This document shows positions 34,556 to 43,564 of a stretch of 64,000 nucleotides of DNA, piece by piece (positions within the stretch are counted from its first letter, which is position 1; each line of letters opens with the position of its first letter). Position numbers and translations under genes: made by a program. The notes under the pieces are model-generated. The model was not told the DNA's origin, did no database searches, and worked only from the letters and a program-made list of their open reading frames with translations. The DNA comes from Halorubrum sp. 2020YC2 (lineage in GTDB: Archaea > Halobacteriota > Halobacteria > Halobacteriales > Haloferacaceae). Location of the stretch: positions 1 through 64,000 of the forward strand of contig NZ_CP076019.1 in the NCBI RefSeq assembly GCF_018623055.1. Reading direction: 5' to 3'.

Positions 34556-35665
34556 TTACACCGGCTCCGCCGACGGGAGCTGCGACTCCGCGACCGCGAA
34601 CGCCAGCGTGCTCAACACGCCGATGAGCGTCCCCGCCGCGAGCGCCATCGCCAACTCGGAGAGGCCGAGCGCCGTCACGCCCGGCGCGTCCGGGAGGAAG
34701 AAGCCGGACACCGCGAATAACACGACGGCGATGGACACCACGTAGAACGGCGCGTTGAGGTAGCGCCACCGGAACCGGCCGGCGAGGTACTCGTCGGTGA
34801 TCTGGCCGAGGCTGGAGGTGACGCCCGCGACGCTGAGCCACTGAACGAACCCGTGGACGAACGCCGCGAGCGTCGTCCCGGTCGCGAGCGATCCGCCCTG
34901 AACGCCGCGGACGGCGTCGACAGTGTCGATCCCCTGAACGCCGCCGACGACGATCAGCGCGAGCGCGACGACGTACGTGACGAGCGTCACGCGCCCGGTG
35001 TAGAGGACGTTGCGGACGCTCTCCGCGGCGCCGTCGACGCTCTCTTCGAGTCCCAGCCCGCGGAACAGCGAGTAGAGCCCGACCGCGCCCGAGAGGATGC
35101 CTAACACGGCCGCGCCGGCGACGTCGAAGAGGTTCGCGACGACGACGAGCGGGTAGATCAAAAGGAGGACGCCGAGCGGGATGAGGATCGTCCCGCGGGT
35201 CTCCGGGTCCGCGAGCACCTGCTTGATCGTGTAGTAGAGCGATTCGAGGTCTTGCGCCTGCCGGACGACGACGCGGCGCATCCCGTCGATCGGCATCCGC
35301 GAGCGGATCACGGGGAGGACGGACTCGTCTTGGGCGCCGTCGGTGATCACGACCGCCGAGACCTCCTCGCCGGTCGACAGCTCCGCGAGCACGCGGTCGA
35401 CCTCTTGGCCCACCGCGCGGTTCGCCTTCACGTCGGGACCGTCGACGCCGGTGACGGCCGCCACCTCGACGGCCTCGCCCTCGGCGGCCAGCTCGTCGTG
35501 GACGTTGACGCCCTGGAAGAGGACGTTGACGTCCGAGTCCTCCGGGTCGGCGGTCGCGAGCGCGACCGCGGCCTCCGTGACGTCCTCGTCCCCGATGACG
35601 GGGGTCGGGATCCCCGTCTTGCGGCCGAGGTCGTCGTCGAGGTCGACACAGAGGACGAGCAGCAT
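34556..35665 (-). CDS. DUF373-family membrane protein
   Basis: A 369-residue protein. The N-terminal ~130 residues form a soluble alpha/beta domain opening MLLVLCVDLDDDLGRKTGIP with VVITDGAQDESVLPVIRSRM, followed by about six transmembrane helices. This is the DUF373 layout conserved in archaea; function unknown. It is convergent with the cysteine-motif membrane protein, 18 bp apart, with a TTTT tract between. Confidence 0.88.
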   Translation of the reverse strand: MLLVLCVDLDDDLGRKTGIPTPVIGDEDVTEAAVALATADPEDSDVNVLFQGVNVHDELAAEGEAVEVAAVTGVDGPDVKANRAVGQEVDRVLAELSTGEEVSAVVITDGAQDESVLPVIRSRMPIDGMRRVVVRQAQDLESLYYTIKQVLADPETRGTILIPLGVLLLIYPLVVVANLFDVAGAAVLGILSGAVGLYSLFRGLGLEESVDGAAESVRNVLYTGRVTLVTYVVALALIVVGGVQGIDTVDAVRGVQGGSLATGTTLAAFVHGFVQWLSVAGVTSSLGQITDEYLAGRFRWRYLNAPFYVVSIAVVLFAVSGFFLPDAPGVTALGLSELAMALAAGTLIGVLSTLAFAVAESQLPSAEPV

Positions 35666-35834
35666 CGTTCGGGGCTACGCGAGGCACCGGCATATGTTTT
35701 CGGCTCGCGTTACCGCCTCGCGAACACGCCGACCGCGGCGCCGCGTCGGTCGCCTCCGTCGCCTCGCTTTCGTCGTCGTCTCACCGCTTCGTCCGCGCCG
35801 TCCCGTCGGTCTCGTCGTCTCTTCGCTCGCGCCG

Positions 35835-36557
35835 TCAGCTCTCCTCGTTCGGCTCGTGTTCGACTCCGTTCATCATCCGACGGACGTTCTCGCCGTCGCT
35901 GAACGCGGCCGGGTACGCCGCCAGCGGGAGCACGAAGTCGTCCTCGACGCCGACCGGCTCACCGACGTGAAGCTCCAGCTCGACGCTCGCGCCCGTTCCC
36001 TCTATCTCGCCGTCCGCCGTGTACACGACGACCGCGGCGTCGGAGCCGAGGACCTCGGTCGAGTACTCCGACCCGCGTTCGAGGTCGCCGACCCCCTCGT
36101 AGCGGCTCAGGATGAGGTCGGCGCGCTCGCGGGTGCCCAGCTCGGCGATCGGGTTGAGCGCCCGCCCCAACACCCGGATCTGCGGCGTCGTCACCGCGGC
36201 GAAGACGGCGGCCTGGTAGCGCTCGCCGAACAGCTCGACGGCCTTGTCGTACTCCGCGACGGTGTTCGTCACGCGCACCTCGCGGGTCTGGCCGCCCGCT
36301 TCGACCTCCTGCGAGAGCGTCTCGTCGGACACCTCGTTGAGCGAGTACCCCGTCTCCGAGAGCGTCTCGTCCGCGACGGTCGCCGTGCCGGCGGCGAACT
36401 CCGCCGGCTCGCCGCCGGTGGCGACGTCGAGCGCGGCGCAGCCGGCGAGGCCCGCGAGTCCGACGGCGCCCGCCAGCCCGAGCGCGCCCCGACGGGTCGT
36501 CGCGTCGGTCGTCGAGCGGTTCTCGTCGGCGGAGTCGGACGCCTCACCGGGGTTCAT
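35835..36557 (-). CDS. Tat-exported lipoprotein, DUF6517-like
   Basis: A 240-residue protein. The N-terminus has a twin-arginine pair (TTRRGALGLAGAVGLAG) ending in a lipobox LAGC, so it is exported folded and lipid-anchored at the lipobox Cys (about residue 40). The mature part is beta-rich (VRVTNTVAEYDKAVELFGER; VLPLAAYPAAFSDGENVRRM) without catalytic motifs. This resembles the haloarchaeal DUF6517 lipoproteins of unknown role. It is divergent from the radical SAM gene. Confidence 0.8.
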   Translation of the reverse strand: MNPGEASDSADENRSTTDATTRRGALGLAGAVGLAGLAGCAALDVATGGEPAEFAAGTATVADETLSETGYSLNEVSDETLSQEVEAGGQTREVRVTNTVAEYDKAVELFGERYQAAVFAAVTTPQIRVLGRALNPIAELGTRERADLILSRYEGVGDLERGSEYSTEVLGSDAAVVVYTADGEIEGTGASVELELHVGEPVGVEDDFVLPLAAYPAAFSDGENVRRMMNGVEHEPNEES

Positions 36558-36725
36558 ACCCCTCCGTACCGGCGGCGGGGGTACATACTTTGTGTCCGGT
36601 GCCGAGCCGAACGGCTTCGGCGGTTCGACGGCGTTTATCGCCGGATCGGGGGGCCGTGCCAACGCATCTCTCGGAAACGCGCGGTTCGGACGCTTTTTGA
36701 GGCCGCGGCCGATAGGAAGGGGTAG

Positions 36726-37724
36726 ATGATCTCCAAGGGCTGCGAACAGTGCGCCAAGGGCGGGAAGATGGTGCTTTTCGTCTACGGCTACTGCGACCAA
36801 CGGGACTGCTTCTACTGCCCCCTCGGAGAGAACCGGAAGAACGTCACCGACGTGTACGCCAACGAGCGGAAAGTCGAGTCCGACGCGGACGTCATCGAGG
36901 AGGCCAAGCGCATGAGCGCGCTCGGCACGTCGATCACCGGCGGCGAGCCGCAGGAGGCGATGGCGAAGACGACCCGGTACCTCGAACTGCTGAAAGACGA
37001 GTTCGGCGAGGGCCACCACACGCACCTCTACACCGGGATCACGGGCGGCCGCGAGAACATGCGCCGCCTGAGCGAGGCGGGGCTCGACGAGATCCGCTTC
37101 CACCCGCCGCTGGAGATGTGGGGCGACATGCACGGCACCGAGTGGGAGGAGATACTCCACATCGCCCGCGAGGAGGGACTCACGCCCGCCTTCGAGATCC
37201 CCGGCATTCGCGCGGAGCCGGAGTTCTTGGAGTTCTTAGACGAGGGCGCCGCCGAGTTCTGTAACATCAACGAGTTCGAGATGTCCGACGGGAACTACCG
37301 CCGGATGCAAGAGGAGGGGTTCGAACTCCAAGAGGACCACATGTCCGCGGTCGAGGGGTCGAAAGACGACGCCATCCTCGAAGAGATGGCGAGCCACGAG
37401 AAGGTGTACTTCTGCACCTCGGTGTTCAAAGACGCCGCCCAACACCGCAACCGCCTGAAGCGGATGGCGAAGAACATCCGCCGCGAGTTCGACGAGGTGA
37501 CCGACGACGGAACCTTAGTCTACGGGAAGGCCTTCGCCGACGCCGACCGGTTCGAGGCGCTCGGCGTCCCCGAGGAGTTCTACACCGTCAAGTCGGACCA
37601 CGTCGAGGTCGCGTGGTGGCTCCTCGAGGAGATGGTCGAGGACGGCGACTTAGCCGAGGGCGAAATCGTCGAGCAGTACCCGACCGTCGACGGGACCGTC
37701 GTCGAGCGCACGCCGGTCGCCTGA
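36726..37724 (+). CDS. Radical SAM protein with CX4CX2C cysteine spacing
   Basis: A 332-residue protein with a TIM-barrel-type radical SAM core. The cluster motif is C23-DQRD-C28-FY-C31, one residue longer than canonical CX3CX2C; GTSITGGEPQEA supplies the GGE SAM-binding motif. Two more cysteines (C6, C9) lie just before it. Later motifs HLYTGITGG, IRFHPPLEMWGDM and EFCNINEFEM fit the family. The substrate is unknown, and no peptide or cofactor precursor gene is adjacent. Confidence 0.88.
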   Translation: MISKGCEQCAKGGKMVLFVYGYCDQRDCFYCPLGENRKNVTDVYANERKVESDADVIEEAKRMSALGTSITGGEPQEAMAKTTRYLELLKDEFGEGHHTHLYTGITGGRENMRRLSEAGLDEIRFHPPLEMWGDMHGTEWEEILHIAREEGLTPAFEIPGIRAEPEFLEFLDEGAAEFCNINEFEMSDGNYRRMQEEGFELQEDHMSAVEGSKDDAILEEMASHEKVYFCTSVFKDAAQHRNRLKRMAKNIRREFDEVTDDGTLVYGKAFADADRFEALGVPEEFYTVKSDHVEVAWWLLEEMVEDGDLAEGEIVEQYPTVDGTVVERTPVA

Positions 37725-37784
37725 CTCGGACATTCTCGGTCTTCTGAGTCGCTTTTCGCTTCGTCGTGATTTGTCTCTCGTGTG

Positions 37785-38088
37785 GAGCCACCGGTCTGCT
37801 GTGCGGTGGCGTCGCCGGCGGCAGAGCCGCCGGCTGTAAGAGGCGCAACGCGCCTCCCTGCGCGCCTCCGAGCGGCCGACAGGCCGCGAGGAGCGCGTGC
37901 GAGGTCGCCGGCGCTACGCGCCGGCTGTCACCGGGCGAAGCCCGGTTGCCAGAGGGACGAAGTCCCTCGCTGCCCGTGGCGCGTAGCGCCTCGCGGCTGG
38001 GGCTTTAGCGGTGTTCGCCGCCGATCCACAATCGACCACGTAGAGTCGAGCGACTGGGGCTTCGGAGATGTTCACAGCCGATCAGTCG
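37785..38088 (+). repeat. Structured intergenic repeat element, copy C (partial)
   Basis: The 458-bp gap has no gene. It is a string of small hairpins (CCGGGC-GAA-GCCCGG; AGGGAC-GAAG-TCCCT; GCCGGCGG...CCGCCGGC) followed by two cores about 59 bp apart, GGCTGGGGCTTTAGCGGTGT at 37995-38014 and a weaker GACTGGGGCTTCGGAGATGT from about 38052. The cores match those at 38.5 kb and 60.5 kb; the TTATAAA motifs are missing here. Confidence 0.65.
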
Positions 38089-38182
38089 CCAGCGCGGCCC
38101 GATCCCTCGGTGCCATCGCTCTCTGGTGTGTGTCGTGCCACCTACTACCACAATTATAAGTGATAAACACGTATAGCCGCGC

Positions 38183-38479
38183 ATGGCCTCCGACGAACCC
38201 GTATTCTCTGACGTGAGTATCGGGCAGACGGTGTACGACGAGTCGGGCGAGGAGCTCGGGACGGTCCGCGGGGTCGACGATGCCGGGTTCTACGTCTCCG
38301 CGCCGACCGGGTCGGACCCGCTGGCGCTGACCGACGCCCGCGACGTGTTCGGCACCGCCTACGTGATGTGGCGCTGCTGGGAGTGCGGCGAGATGGGGGA
38401 AATCGGCTCGGAGCTGCCGGCGAACTGCCCGAGCTGCGACGCGCCCCGCGAGGACCTGTACTACTGGGCCGAGGACTGA
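38183..38479 (+). CDS. Zinc-ribbon/rubredoxin-like protein
   Basis: A 98-residue protein. The N-terminal half is a small beta domain (FSDVSIGQTVYDESGEELGT; ISTHRU-like loop absent), and the C-terminal half has CWECG and CPSCDAPRE, a rubredoxin-like double knuckle. Such haloarchaeal proteins are cytosolic; role unknown. AATTATAAG is about 30 bp upstream of ATG 38183. Confidence 0.8.
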   Translation: MASDEPVFSDVSIGQTVYDESGEELGTVRGVDDAGFYVSAPTGSDPLALTDARDVFGTAYVMWRCWECGEMGEIGSELPANCPSCDAPREDLYYWAED

Positions 38480-38519
38480 GACAACGACGGCGGGAACTGT
38501 GTTCGCGTCCCCGTCGTTC

Positions 38520-38909
38520 ATTTATAATTGGTTGACTGTGGATCGACGGCGAACACCACCGAAGCCCCAGCCGGTCGGTTATAAACAACCGTCAGCAGAT
38601 CGACGGCGAACACCACCGAAGCCCCAGCCGGGAGGACTCGATGCGCTCGTTGCGGTCCTCGTCGCTCACTTCGTTCGCTCCTGCGGTCCTTACTTCGCGC
38701 GTCTTCGTCCTCCCGGCTGCCCCTTCGAGTCCCGCCCCGCACAGCACGGCGACCGCACCTCACGCCTCCCCAGCCTCGCGGTTCGCGCTCTCCGAGCGCT
38801 CACCGCGTCCCTCGCACGCGCTCCTCGCGCCCTGCGGGCGCTCGGAGGCGCGCGCCACCGCACGTTTCCTTATAAATAGACCCAACCGCTTCTACAGTCG
38901 CTTATAAAT
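38520..38909 (-). repeat. Structured intergenic repeat element, copy A
   Basis: This fills the 450-bp gap before nreA. On the minus strand it runs: TTATAAA boundary (38902), GC-rich hairpin region including GAGGCTGGGGAGGCGTGAGG, then two cores GGCTGGGGCTTCGGTGGTGT about 57 bp apart (at about 38611-38630 and 38554-38573) separated by GTTTATAAC and closed by AATTATAAA. Same order as copy B at 60.3 kb in the opposite orientation. No gene is evident. Confidence 0.75.
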
Positions 38910-38929
38910 GGTCGTCGCCGGCAGCCGGT

Positions 38930-40258
38930 TCAGTCCGCGTCGACGAAGTCCGCGAGGTTCGCCTGAAGCCCGGCCGCGAGCGTCGACTTCCGGCGGAGGC
39001 GCCCGAGCGAGACCGGGAGGTGGTCCGCGACGCCGCGGACGGCCTCCCCGAACGTCTCCGCGGTCCCGAGTTCGCCCTCGAAGGCGTTCCGGACCGCCTC
39101 GCGCACCTGCCAGACGCCGACCGGGCCCCAGTAGTCGTCGGAGACGTGGCGTAAGACGAGCGCCTTCGCCTGTCGCCCGCGGTCGTTGAGGTGCTCCAAG
39201 ACGCCCAGTCGGGCCGCGTAGTAGGCGCCCGCCGTCTCCTCGACGTAGCCGGTCCGCCCCTCGCGCCCCTCGCTCGCGGCCGCGAGGTAGACGCCCGCCT
39301 CGGGGTCGGGGTTCCAGATCGATCCGGGCGATTTCATCTCGACGAGTTCGTACTCCCACTGTCCCGGGACTAAGATCACCCAGAACGCGTTGCCGAGGTA
39401 CTCGTTGCGGTGGACCTCGATCCGGTCGACCGTCGGGTTGTCGCGGATCGACCCGCGGAGGAACTGCCCGACCGTGTCGTCAACGGCCGTGATCGACCAG
39501 CGCGTCGGGACGAGCCGGCGGTTCTCTCCCCGCCCGAGCGCGCCCGCCGAGAGGATCGTGTTGATCTCGTACACGTCGAACCCGCGGCGGTAGAGGAACG
39601 TCATCGCGCCCTCCGCGCGCCAGTCGTCGTCTTCGAGCGTCTTCTTCACCGGGCGCGGGACGTGCGGGTTCTCGCCCAGATCGGCGGTCCGGGCCGCGGC
39701 GCGCGGCCCGGTCGGCGTCTTGATGTCCTCCGTGCCGACCTCGAAGTCGAGGTCCGGCCGGCCGTCGAGTCCGATCTCCACGTCGACCGGGCGGTCCGCG
39801 ATGGCGACCTCGCGTTGGACGCCGAGCCAGCCGTTCCACGCGTCGTGGACGCTCTCGGCCGGGCCGCCGCCGCCGCCGACCGACTTCACCCCGCCGGTCG
39901 CGCCCGCGTCCGCCACGTCGACGCCGCGCGTCGAGTTGAGCAGGCTCGTCCGGCGGTCGAACACGTCCGAAATAGAGACGCCCTCGTCGTACCACGCCGC
40001 GGAGGTCTCGAACGTCGCGGCGCGCTCCTCGCGGCCGACCGGCGAGAGCAGCCCGGTCGAGACGTTCGGGTAGTCCGCGCGGCCGACGAAGATGGAGGGG
40101 GAGACGCTCCCGACCACGGCGTCGTCGGAGACGTGCTCGTCGAAGCGCCGCTCGAAGGAGTCGAGGTGGTCCAAAATTCCGTAGTCCTTCTCCGCGGCGA
40201 GGCGCCGCCGCTCGGCGCGCTCGTTCGCCTCGAACTCGATGAACTCGTCGAGCCGCAT
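38930..40258 (-). CDS. nreA: NreA-type DNA repair protein
   Basis: A 442-residue archaeal Nre protein with family blocks VGSVSPSIFVGRADYPNVST, EDIKTPTGPRAA, GRGENRRLVPTRWSITAVDD, VDRIEVHRNEYLGNAFWVIL and MKSPGSIWNP. The last residues QANLADFV (432-439) form a PCNA-interacting (PIP) motif. NreA is linked to repair of mitomycin C-type damage through PCNA. No N-terminal cysteine knuckle is seen. The start MRLDEFIEFEANERAE is unambiguous. Confidence 0.93.
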   Translation of the reverse strand: MRLDEFIEFEANERAERRRLAAEKDYGILDHLDSFERRFDEHVSDDAVVGSVSPSIFVGRADYPNVSTGLLSPVGREERAATFETSAAWYDEGVSISDVFDRRTSLLNSTRGVDVADAGATGGVKSVGGGGGPAESVHDAWNGWLGVQREVAIADRPVDVEIGLDGRPDLDFEVGTEDIKTPTGPRAAARTADLGENPHVPRPVKKTLEDDDWRAEGAMTFLYRRGFDVYEINTILSAGALGRGENRRLVPTRWSITAVDDTVGQFLRGSIRDNPTVDRIEVHRNEYLGNAFWVILVPGQWEYELVEMKSPGSIWNPDPEAGVYLAAASEGREGRTGYVEETAGAYYAARLGVLEHLNDRGRQAKALVLRHVSDDYWGPVGVWQVREAVRNAFEGELGTAETFGEAVRGVADHLPVSLGRLRRKSTLAAGLQANLADFVDAD

Positions 40259-40358
40259 TCGGATCTGGGTTGGCGGCGCGGCGGCTTGAACGTTTCCGGC
40301 GAGCGAAAGGGATCAGGCGAGCCGGGAGACGAGACGCGATCGACCGGTCCGGCGTCGC

Positions 40359-41345
40359 CTAACTGTGGATGCCCATCGCCTCGATCTGCTCTTGGTACCG
40401 GTTGCGGATGGTGACCTCGGTCACCTGCGCGACGTCCGCGACCTCGCGTTGGGTCTTCTTCTCGTTGCAGAGCAGCGAGGCCGCGTAGATGGCGGCGGCG
40501 GCGTAGCCGGTGGGCGACTTCCCGGAGAGGAGCCCCTGCTCGGCGGTCGTCTCGATGATCTCGTTGGCCTTCGACTGGACCTCCTCGGAGAGTTCGAGCT
40601 CCGAGGAGAAGCGCGGGACGTACTTCTTCGGGTCGACCGGGCGCATCTCCAAGCCCAGCTCCTGTGAGATGTACCGGTACGTCCGCCCGATCTCCTTGCG
40701 GTCGACGCGGGAGACCTCCGAGATTTCTTCGAGGCTCCGGGGGATCCCCTCCTTGCGGCAGGCGGCGTACAGCGCGGCGGTGGAGACGCCCTCGATGGAG
40801 CGCCCGCGGATCAGGTCCTCGTTGAGCGCGCGTCGGTAGATGACCGACGCGACCTCTCGGACGGACCGCGGGACCCCCAGCGCGCTCGCCATCCGGTCGA
40901 TCTCCGAGAGCGCGAACTGGAGGTTGCGCTCGCCCGCGTCCTTGGTCCGAATCCGCTCCTGCCACTTGCGCAGGCGATGCATCTGCGACCGCTTCTTCGA
41001 GGAGATGGAGCGCCCGTAGGCGTCCTTGTCCTTCCAGTCGATCGTCGTCGTCAGCCCCTTGTCGTGCATCGTCTTCGTCGTCGGGGCGCCGACGCGCGAC
41101 TTCTCCTGTCGCTCCGAGTGGTTGAACGCGCGCCACTCCGGGCCGGGATCGATCTGCTCGTCTTCGATGATCATCCCCGTCTCCTCGTGTATCAGCTCCC
41201 CGTCGGCCGTCCGGGTGAGATCCTCCGGATCGAAGTCCTCGGGGTCCAGTTCGTCGACGTCCTCGATGTCGATCTCGTCTTCCTCGGCGTCCTCGTCCCC
41301 CACGCGCTGCCGGTCGTGATCCCGTTGCCGGGTGGGCCGTGTCAT
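40359..41345 (-). CDS. tfb: Transcription factor B lacking the N-terminal zinc ribbon cysteines
   Basis: A 328-residue TFB. The B-reader/linker ([20 protein letters not shown]), two cyclin folds (about 130-215 and 225-310) and the C-terminal HTH ([20 protein letters not shown]) are textbook. Residues 1-66, where paralogues carry the CPxC...CxxC ribbon that recruits RNA polymerase, contain no cysteine and are acidic ([20 protein letters not shown]). The frame of the lost ribbon can still be traced in [20 protein letters not shown]. Haloarchaea have several TFBs; this one may act as a special regulator. Start ATG 41345 follows an AT-rich promoter. Confidence 0.92.
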   Translation of the reverse strand: MTRPTRQRDHDRQRVGDEDAEEDEIDIEDVDELDPEDFDPEDLTRTADGELIHEETGMIIEDEQIDPGPEWRAFNHSERQEKSRVGAPTTKTMHDKGLTTTIDWKDKDAYGRSISSKKRSQMHRLRKWQERIRTKDAGERNLQFALSEIDRMASALGVPRSVREVASVIYRRALNEDLIRGRSIEGVSTAALYAACRKEGIPRSLEEISEVSRVDRKEIGRTYRYISQELGLEMRPVDPKKYVPRFSSELELSEEVQSKANEIIETTAEQGLLSGKSPTGYAAAAIYAASLLCNEKKTQREVADVAQVTEVTIRNRYQEQIEAMGIHS

Positions 41346-41486
41346 CGCATTTATATGCTATCGAAATGGTTTAACTTAAAAGTTCGTTACCATGTGGATC
41401 CATACCATTGATGGCGAGCCGCCAGTCGGTCTCGTGCGGACGGCGGACGGACAGCCCTTTGTCCGCCGGGCGCGGAACCCGGACGA

Positions 41487-42083
41487 ATGCCGACGATCGA
41501 CTGCGACCCGGCCGCCGCGCGCGAGCGCCTCGCGGACGCGGGCGTCCGGATCGACGAGGGGAACACGCCCCACGAGCGGTGGCGCGCAGAGCGCGAGGGG
41601 GCCGTCGCGGTCGCGTACGACGACAAGGTCGTCGTCCAGGGGAGCGACCCCACCCGACTGACCGCCCTGCTGCGCGACGGCGGCGGCCGCGCGCACGTCT
41701 ACTTCGACGGCGCCTCCCGCGGGAACCCCGGCCCGGGCGCGGTCGGCTGGTGTCTGGTCACCTCCGACGGGGTCGTCGCGGAGGGCGGCGAGCGTATCGG
41801 CCGCGTGACGAACAACCAGGCCGAGTACGCCGCGCTGATCCGCGCGCTGGAGGGGGCCGACGAGTACGGGTTCGACGCGGTCGACGTCCGCGGCGACTCC
41901 GAACTCATCGTCAAGCAGGTCCGCGGCGAGTGGAACGCCAACGACCCGGCGCTCCGCGAGAAGCGGGTCCGCGCCCGGGAGCTGTTGGAGCGGTTCGACC
42001 GGTGGTCGATCGCCCACGTACCGCGGGAGATAAACGAGCGCGCCGACGATCTGGCGAACGAGGCACTCGATGACGCGAACTGA
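41487..42083 (+). CDS. rnhA: Ribonuclease HI
   Basis: A 198-residue protein with a ~65-residue N-terminal extension and a type 1 RNase H domain: VYFDGASRGNPGPGAVGW (Asp74), TNNQAEYAALIRAL (Glu113), RGDSELIVKQV (Asp137) and ERADDLANEA (Asp187). All four catalytic acids are present. It removes RNA from RNA-DNA hybrids. Its stop overlaps the next gene by 14 bases. Confidence 0.93.
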   Translation: MPTIDCDPAAARERLADAGVRIDEGNTPHERWRAEREGAVAVAYDDKVVVQGSDPTRLTALLRDGGGRAHVYFDGASRGNPGPGAVGWCLVTSDGVVAEGGERIGRVTNNQAEYAALIRALEGADEYGFDAVDVRGDSELIVKQVRGEWNANDPALREKRVRARELLERFDRWSIAHVPREINERADDLANEALDDAN

Positions 42084-42770
42084 CGACGAACCGCCGGAGT
42101 GGGCGAAGGAACGGGCGCGAGAGATGATGGCGGCGGAGGGGGCCGAGGGGGGGACAACCCCGCGGACGCCGCCGAGGAACCCGACCGCGACGACGACCGC
42201 GTCCCGGACGTGCCGGTCGAGGCGGTCGACGAGGCGGAGCGGCTCACGCGGCTCGCCCGCGAGGCCGAGTCCGCGGAGCCGACGCCGGAGATCGAGGAGG
42301 CGGCCGACCAGTACCGGGAGCGGCGCGACGCGCTCGCGGCCGAGTACGGCTACACGGCGCGCGTCCGCGAGGAGGACGACGCGCTCGTGTTGTACCCCGA
42401 CGAGTGGATGGACGAGGGAACCGTTCAGCTCGACCGCGTCGAGGACACCGACCGCGCCGTCGAGGTGTCGCTCTCCGGCCCGGGCGACGCCGACCGCTAC
42501 CGCGAGGTGGCCGCGTACAACGAGACCGTCGCCGAGGAGGTCGCGGAGCGGAAGGCCGAGGTTCACGCGCGCAACGCCGAGACGTTCGCGACGTTCATGA
42601 GCAACCACTACGTCCGGCCGGTGGACGACGCCACCCCGGAGATGCGCGCCGAGTTCCGCGAGGAGTACCTCGTCCGGAACGGGTGGCCCACCGACGAGCA
42701 GCTCGACGCCGTCGACGAGTCGCTGTCCGCGATCGAGTCGGTCGCCGCCGACGTCGACGATCCGACGTAG
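42070..42770 (+). pseudogene. RNase H-linked conserved protein, frameshifted in a G run
   Basis: It starts MTRTDDEPPEWAKERAREMM within the rnhA 3' end, then meets a run of seven Gs at about 42147-42153. Beyond it the conserved protein continues in another frame (DNPADAAEEPDRDDDRVPDV, AADQYRERRDALAAEYGYTA, ETFATFMSNHYVRPVDDATP). One extra G would give a 233-residue continuous product. The family travels with rnhA in haloarchaea; function unknown. It is probably a sequence error rather than a dead gene. Confidence 0.7.
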
Positions 42771-42870
42771 CGGCCGCTCACCGGAGAGAAAACGCGGCTT
42801 TCGCCGCGCCGTGTGCCAAAAGTGTTCGGTCGGATTCGATCCCTCTGGCCGCGCGGGAGCGGGTTTCCCC

Positions 42871-43221
42871 TTACTCCAGCAGTTCGCGGACCTCGTCGGC
42901 GCGCGCCTCGTCGGTGACGAAGCGGTCGAGGACCCACTCAATCTGGCCGAGGACGACGTCGTGGCCCTCGTCGGTCAGCTCGTACTGGTTCGTCCGCTTG
43001 TCCAGTTCGCTCTTCTCGACTAACCCGACGTCGACGAGGTCGTCGAGGTTGGGGTAGAGCCGACCGTGGTTCACCTCGGAGCCGTAGTACGCCTCCAGCT
43101 CGCGCTTGATGGCGAGCCCGTACATCGGCTCCTCGGCCAGGATGGTGAGGATGTTCTGCTGGAACGCCGTGAGATCGCTTGCGGCCGTCGATTCATCAGT
43201 GACTGTTTGTGCCTCTGACAT
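42871..43221 (-). CDS. PadR-family transcriptional regulator
   Basis: A 116-residue protein with the PadR winged helix: LTAFQQNILTILAEEPMYGL, AIKRELEAYYGSEVNHGRLY, PNLDDLVDVGLVEKSELDKR, TNQYELTDEG. PadR proteins are usually repressors responding to small molecules. The start MSEAQTVTDE has a TATAAG-like box about 25 bp upstream on the minus strand. Confidence 0.9.
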   Translation of the reverse strand: MSEAQTVTDESTAASDLTAFQQNILTILAEEPMYGLAIKRELEAYYGSEVNHGRLYPNLDDLVDVGLVEKSELDKRTNQYELTDEGHDVVLGQIEWVLDRFVTDEARADEVRELLE

Positions 43222-43564
43222 ACATAGTAAAAGGGAACCCGAACTTATAGTCTTTCTCAACAATCACTATCGTTGCGATGCCTCATCCCCCACGAACGTC
43301 CGGATCGGCCGGTATCAACGGCCGTCTCGGCGCACGTCCGTCCGATCCGGCGGTACGGGGCGTTCGACCGATCGACTCCGGTCCCGCCGGATACCCGACG
43401 GATCGTCGGCGTGATCCGGAGTTCGGCTCGCGATCGAAACCGTCGGATCGCCGGTTCGCGGGGATCCAGAACGGTCGGTGTCGGTCCCGTGGGCCCCGAT
43501 GCGACCGTGCCGGATCGACGGATCCCGAAAGGACTTTGGGCGCCATCGACGCACCAACGGACAC
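43222..43564. other. Intergenic region between padR and ppa, no gene seen
   Basis: Open frames cross these 343 bp on both strands, but they are arginine-rich and proline-rich without start context or similarity. I see only the padR promoter at the left. Confidence 0.5.

Noticed and set aside
38518-38879. Open frames across the repeat element
   Set aside because: They are Arg/Ser/Pro-rich in all frames, begin inside TATA-like motifs, and the sequence recurs in other gaps in either orientation with frame-breaking differences.
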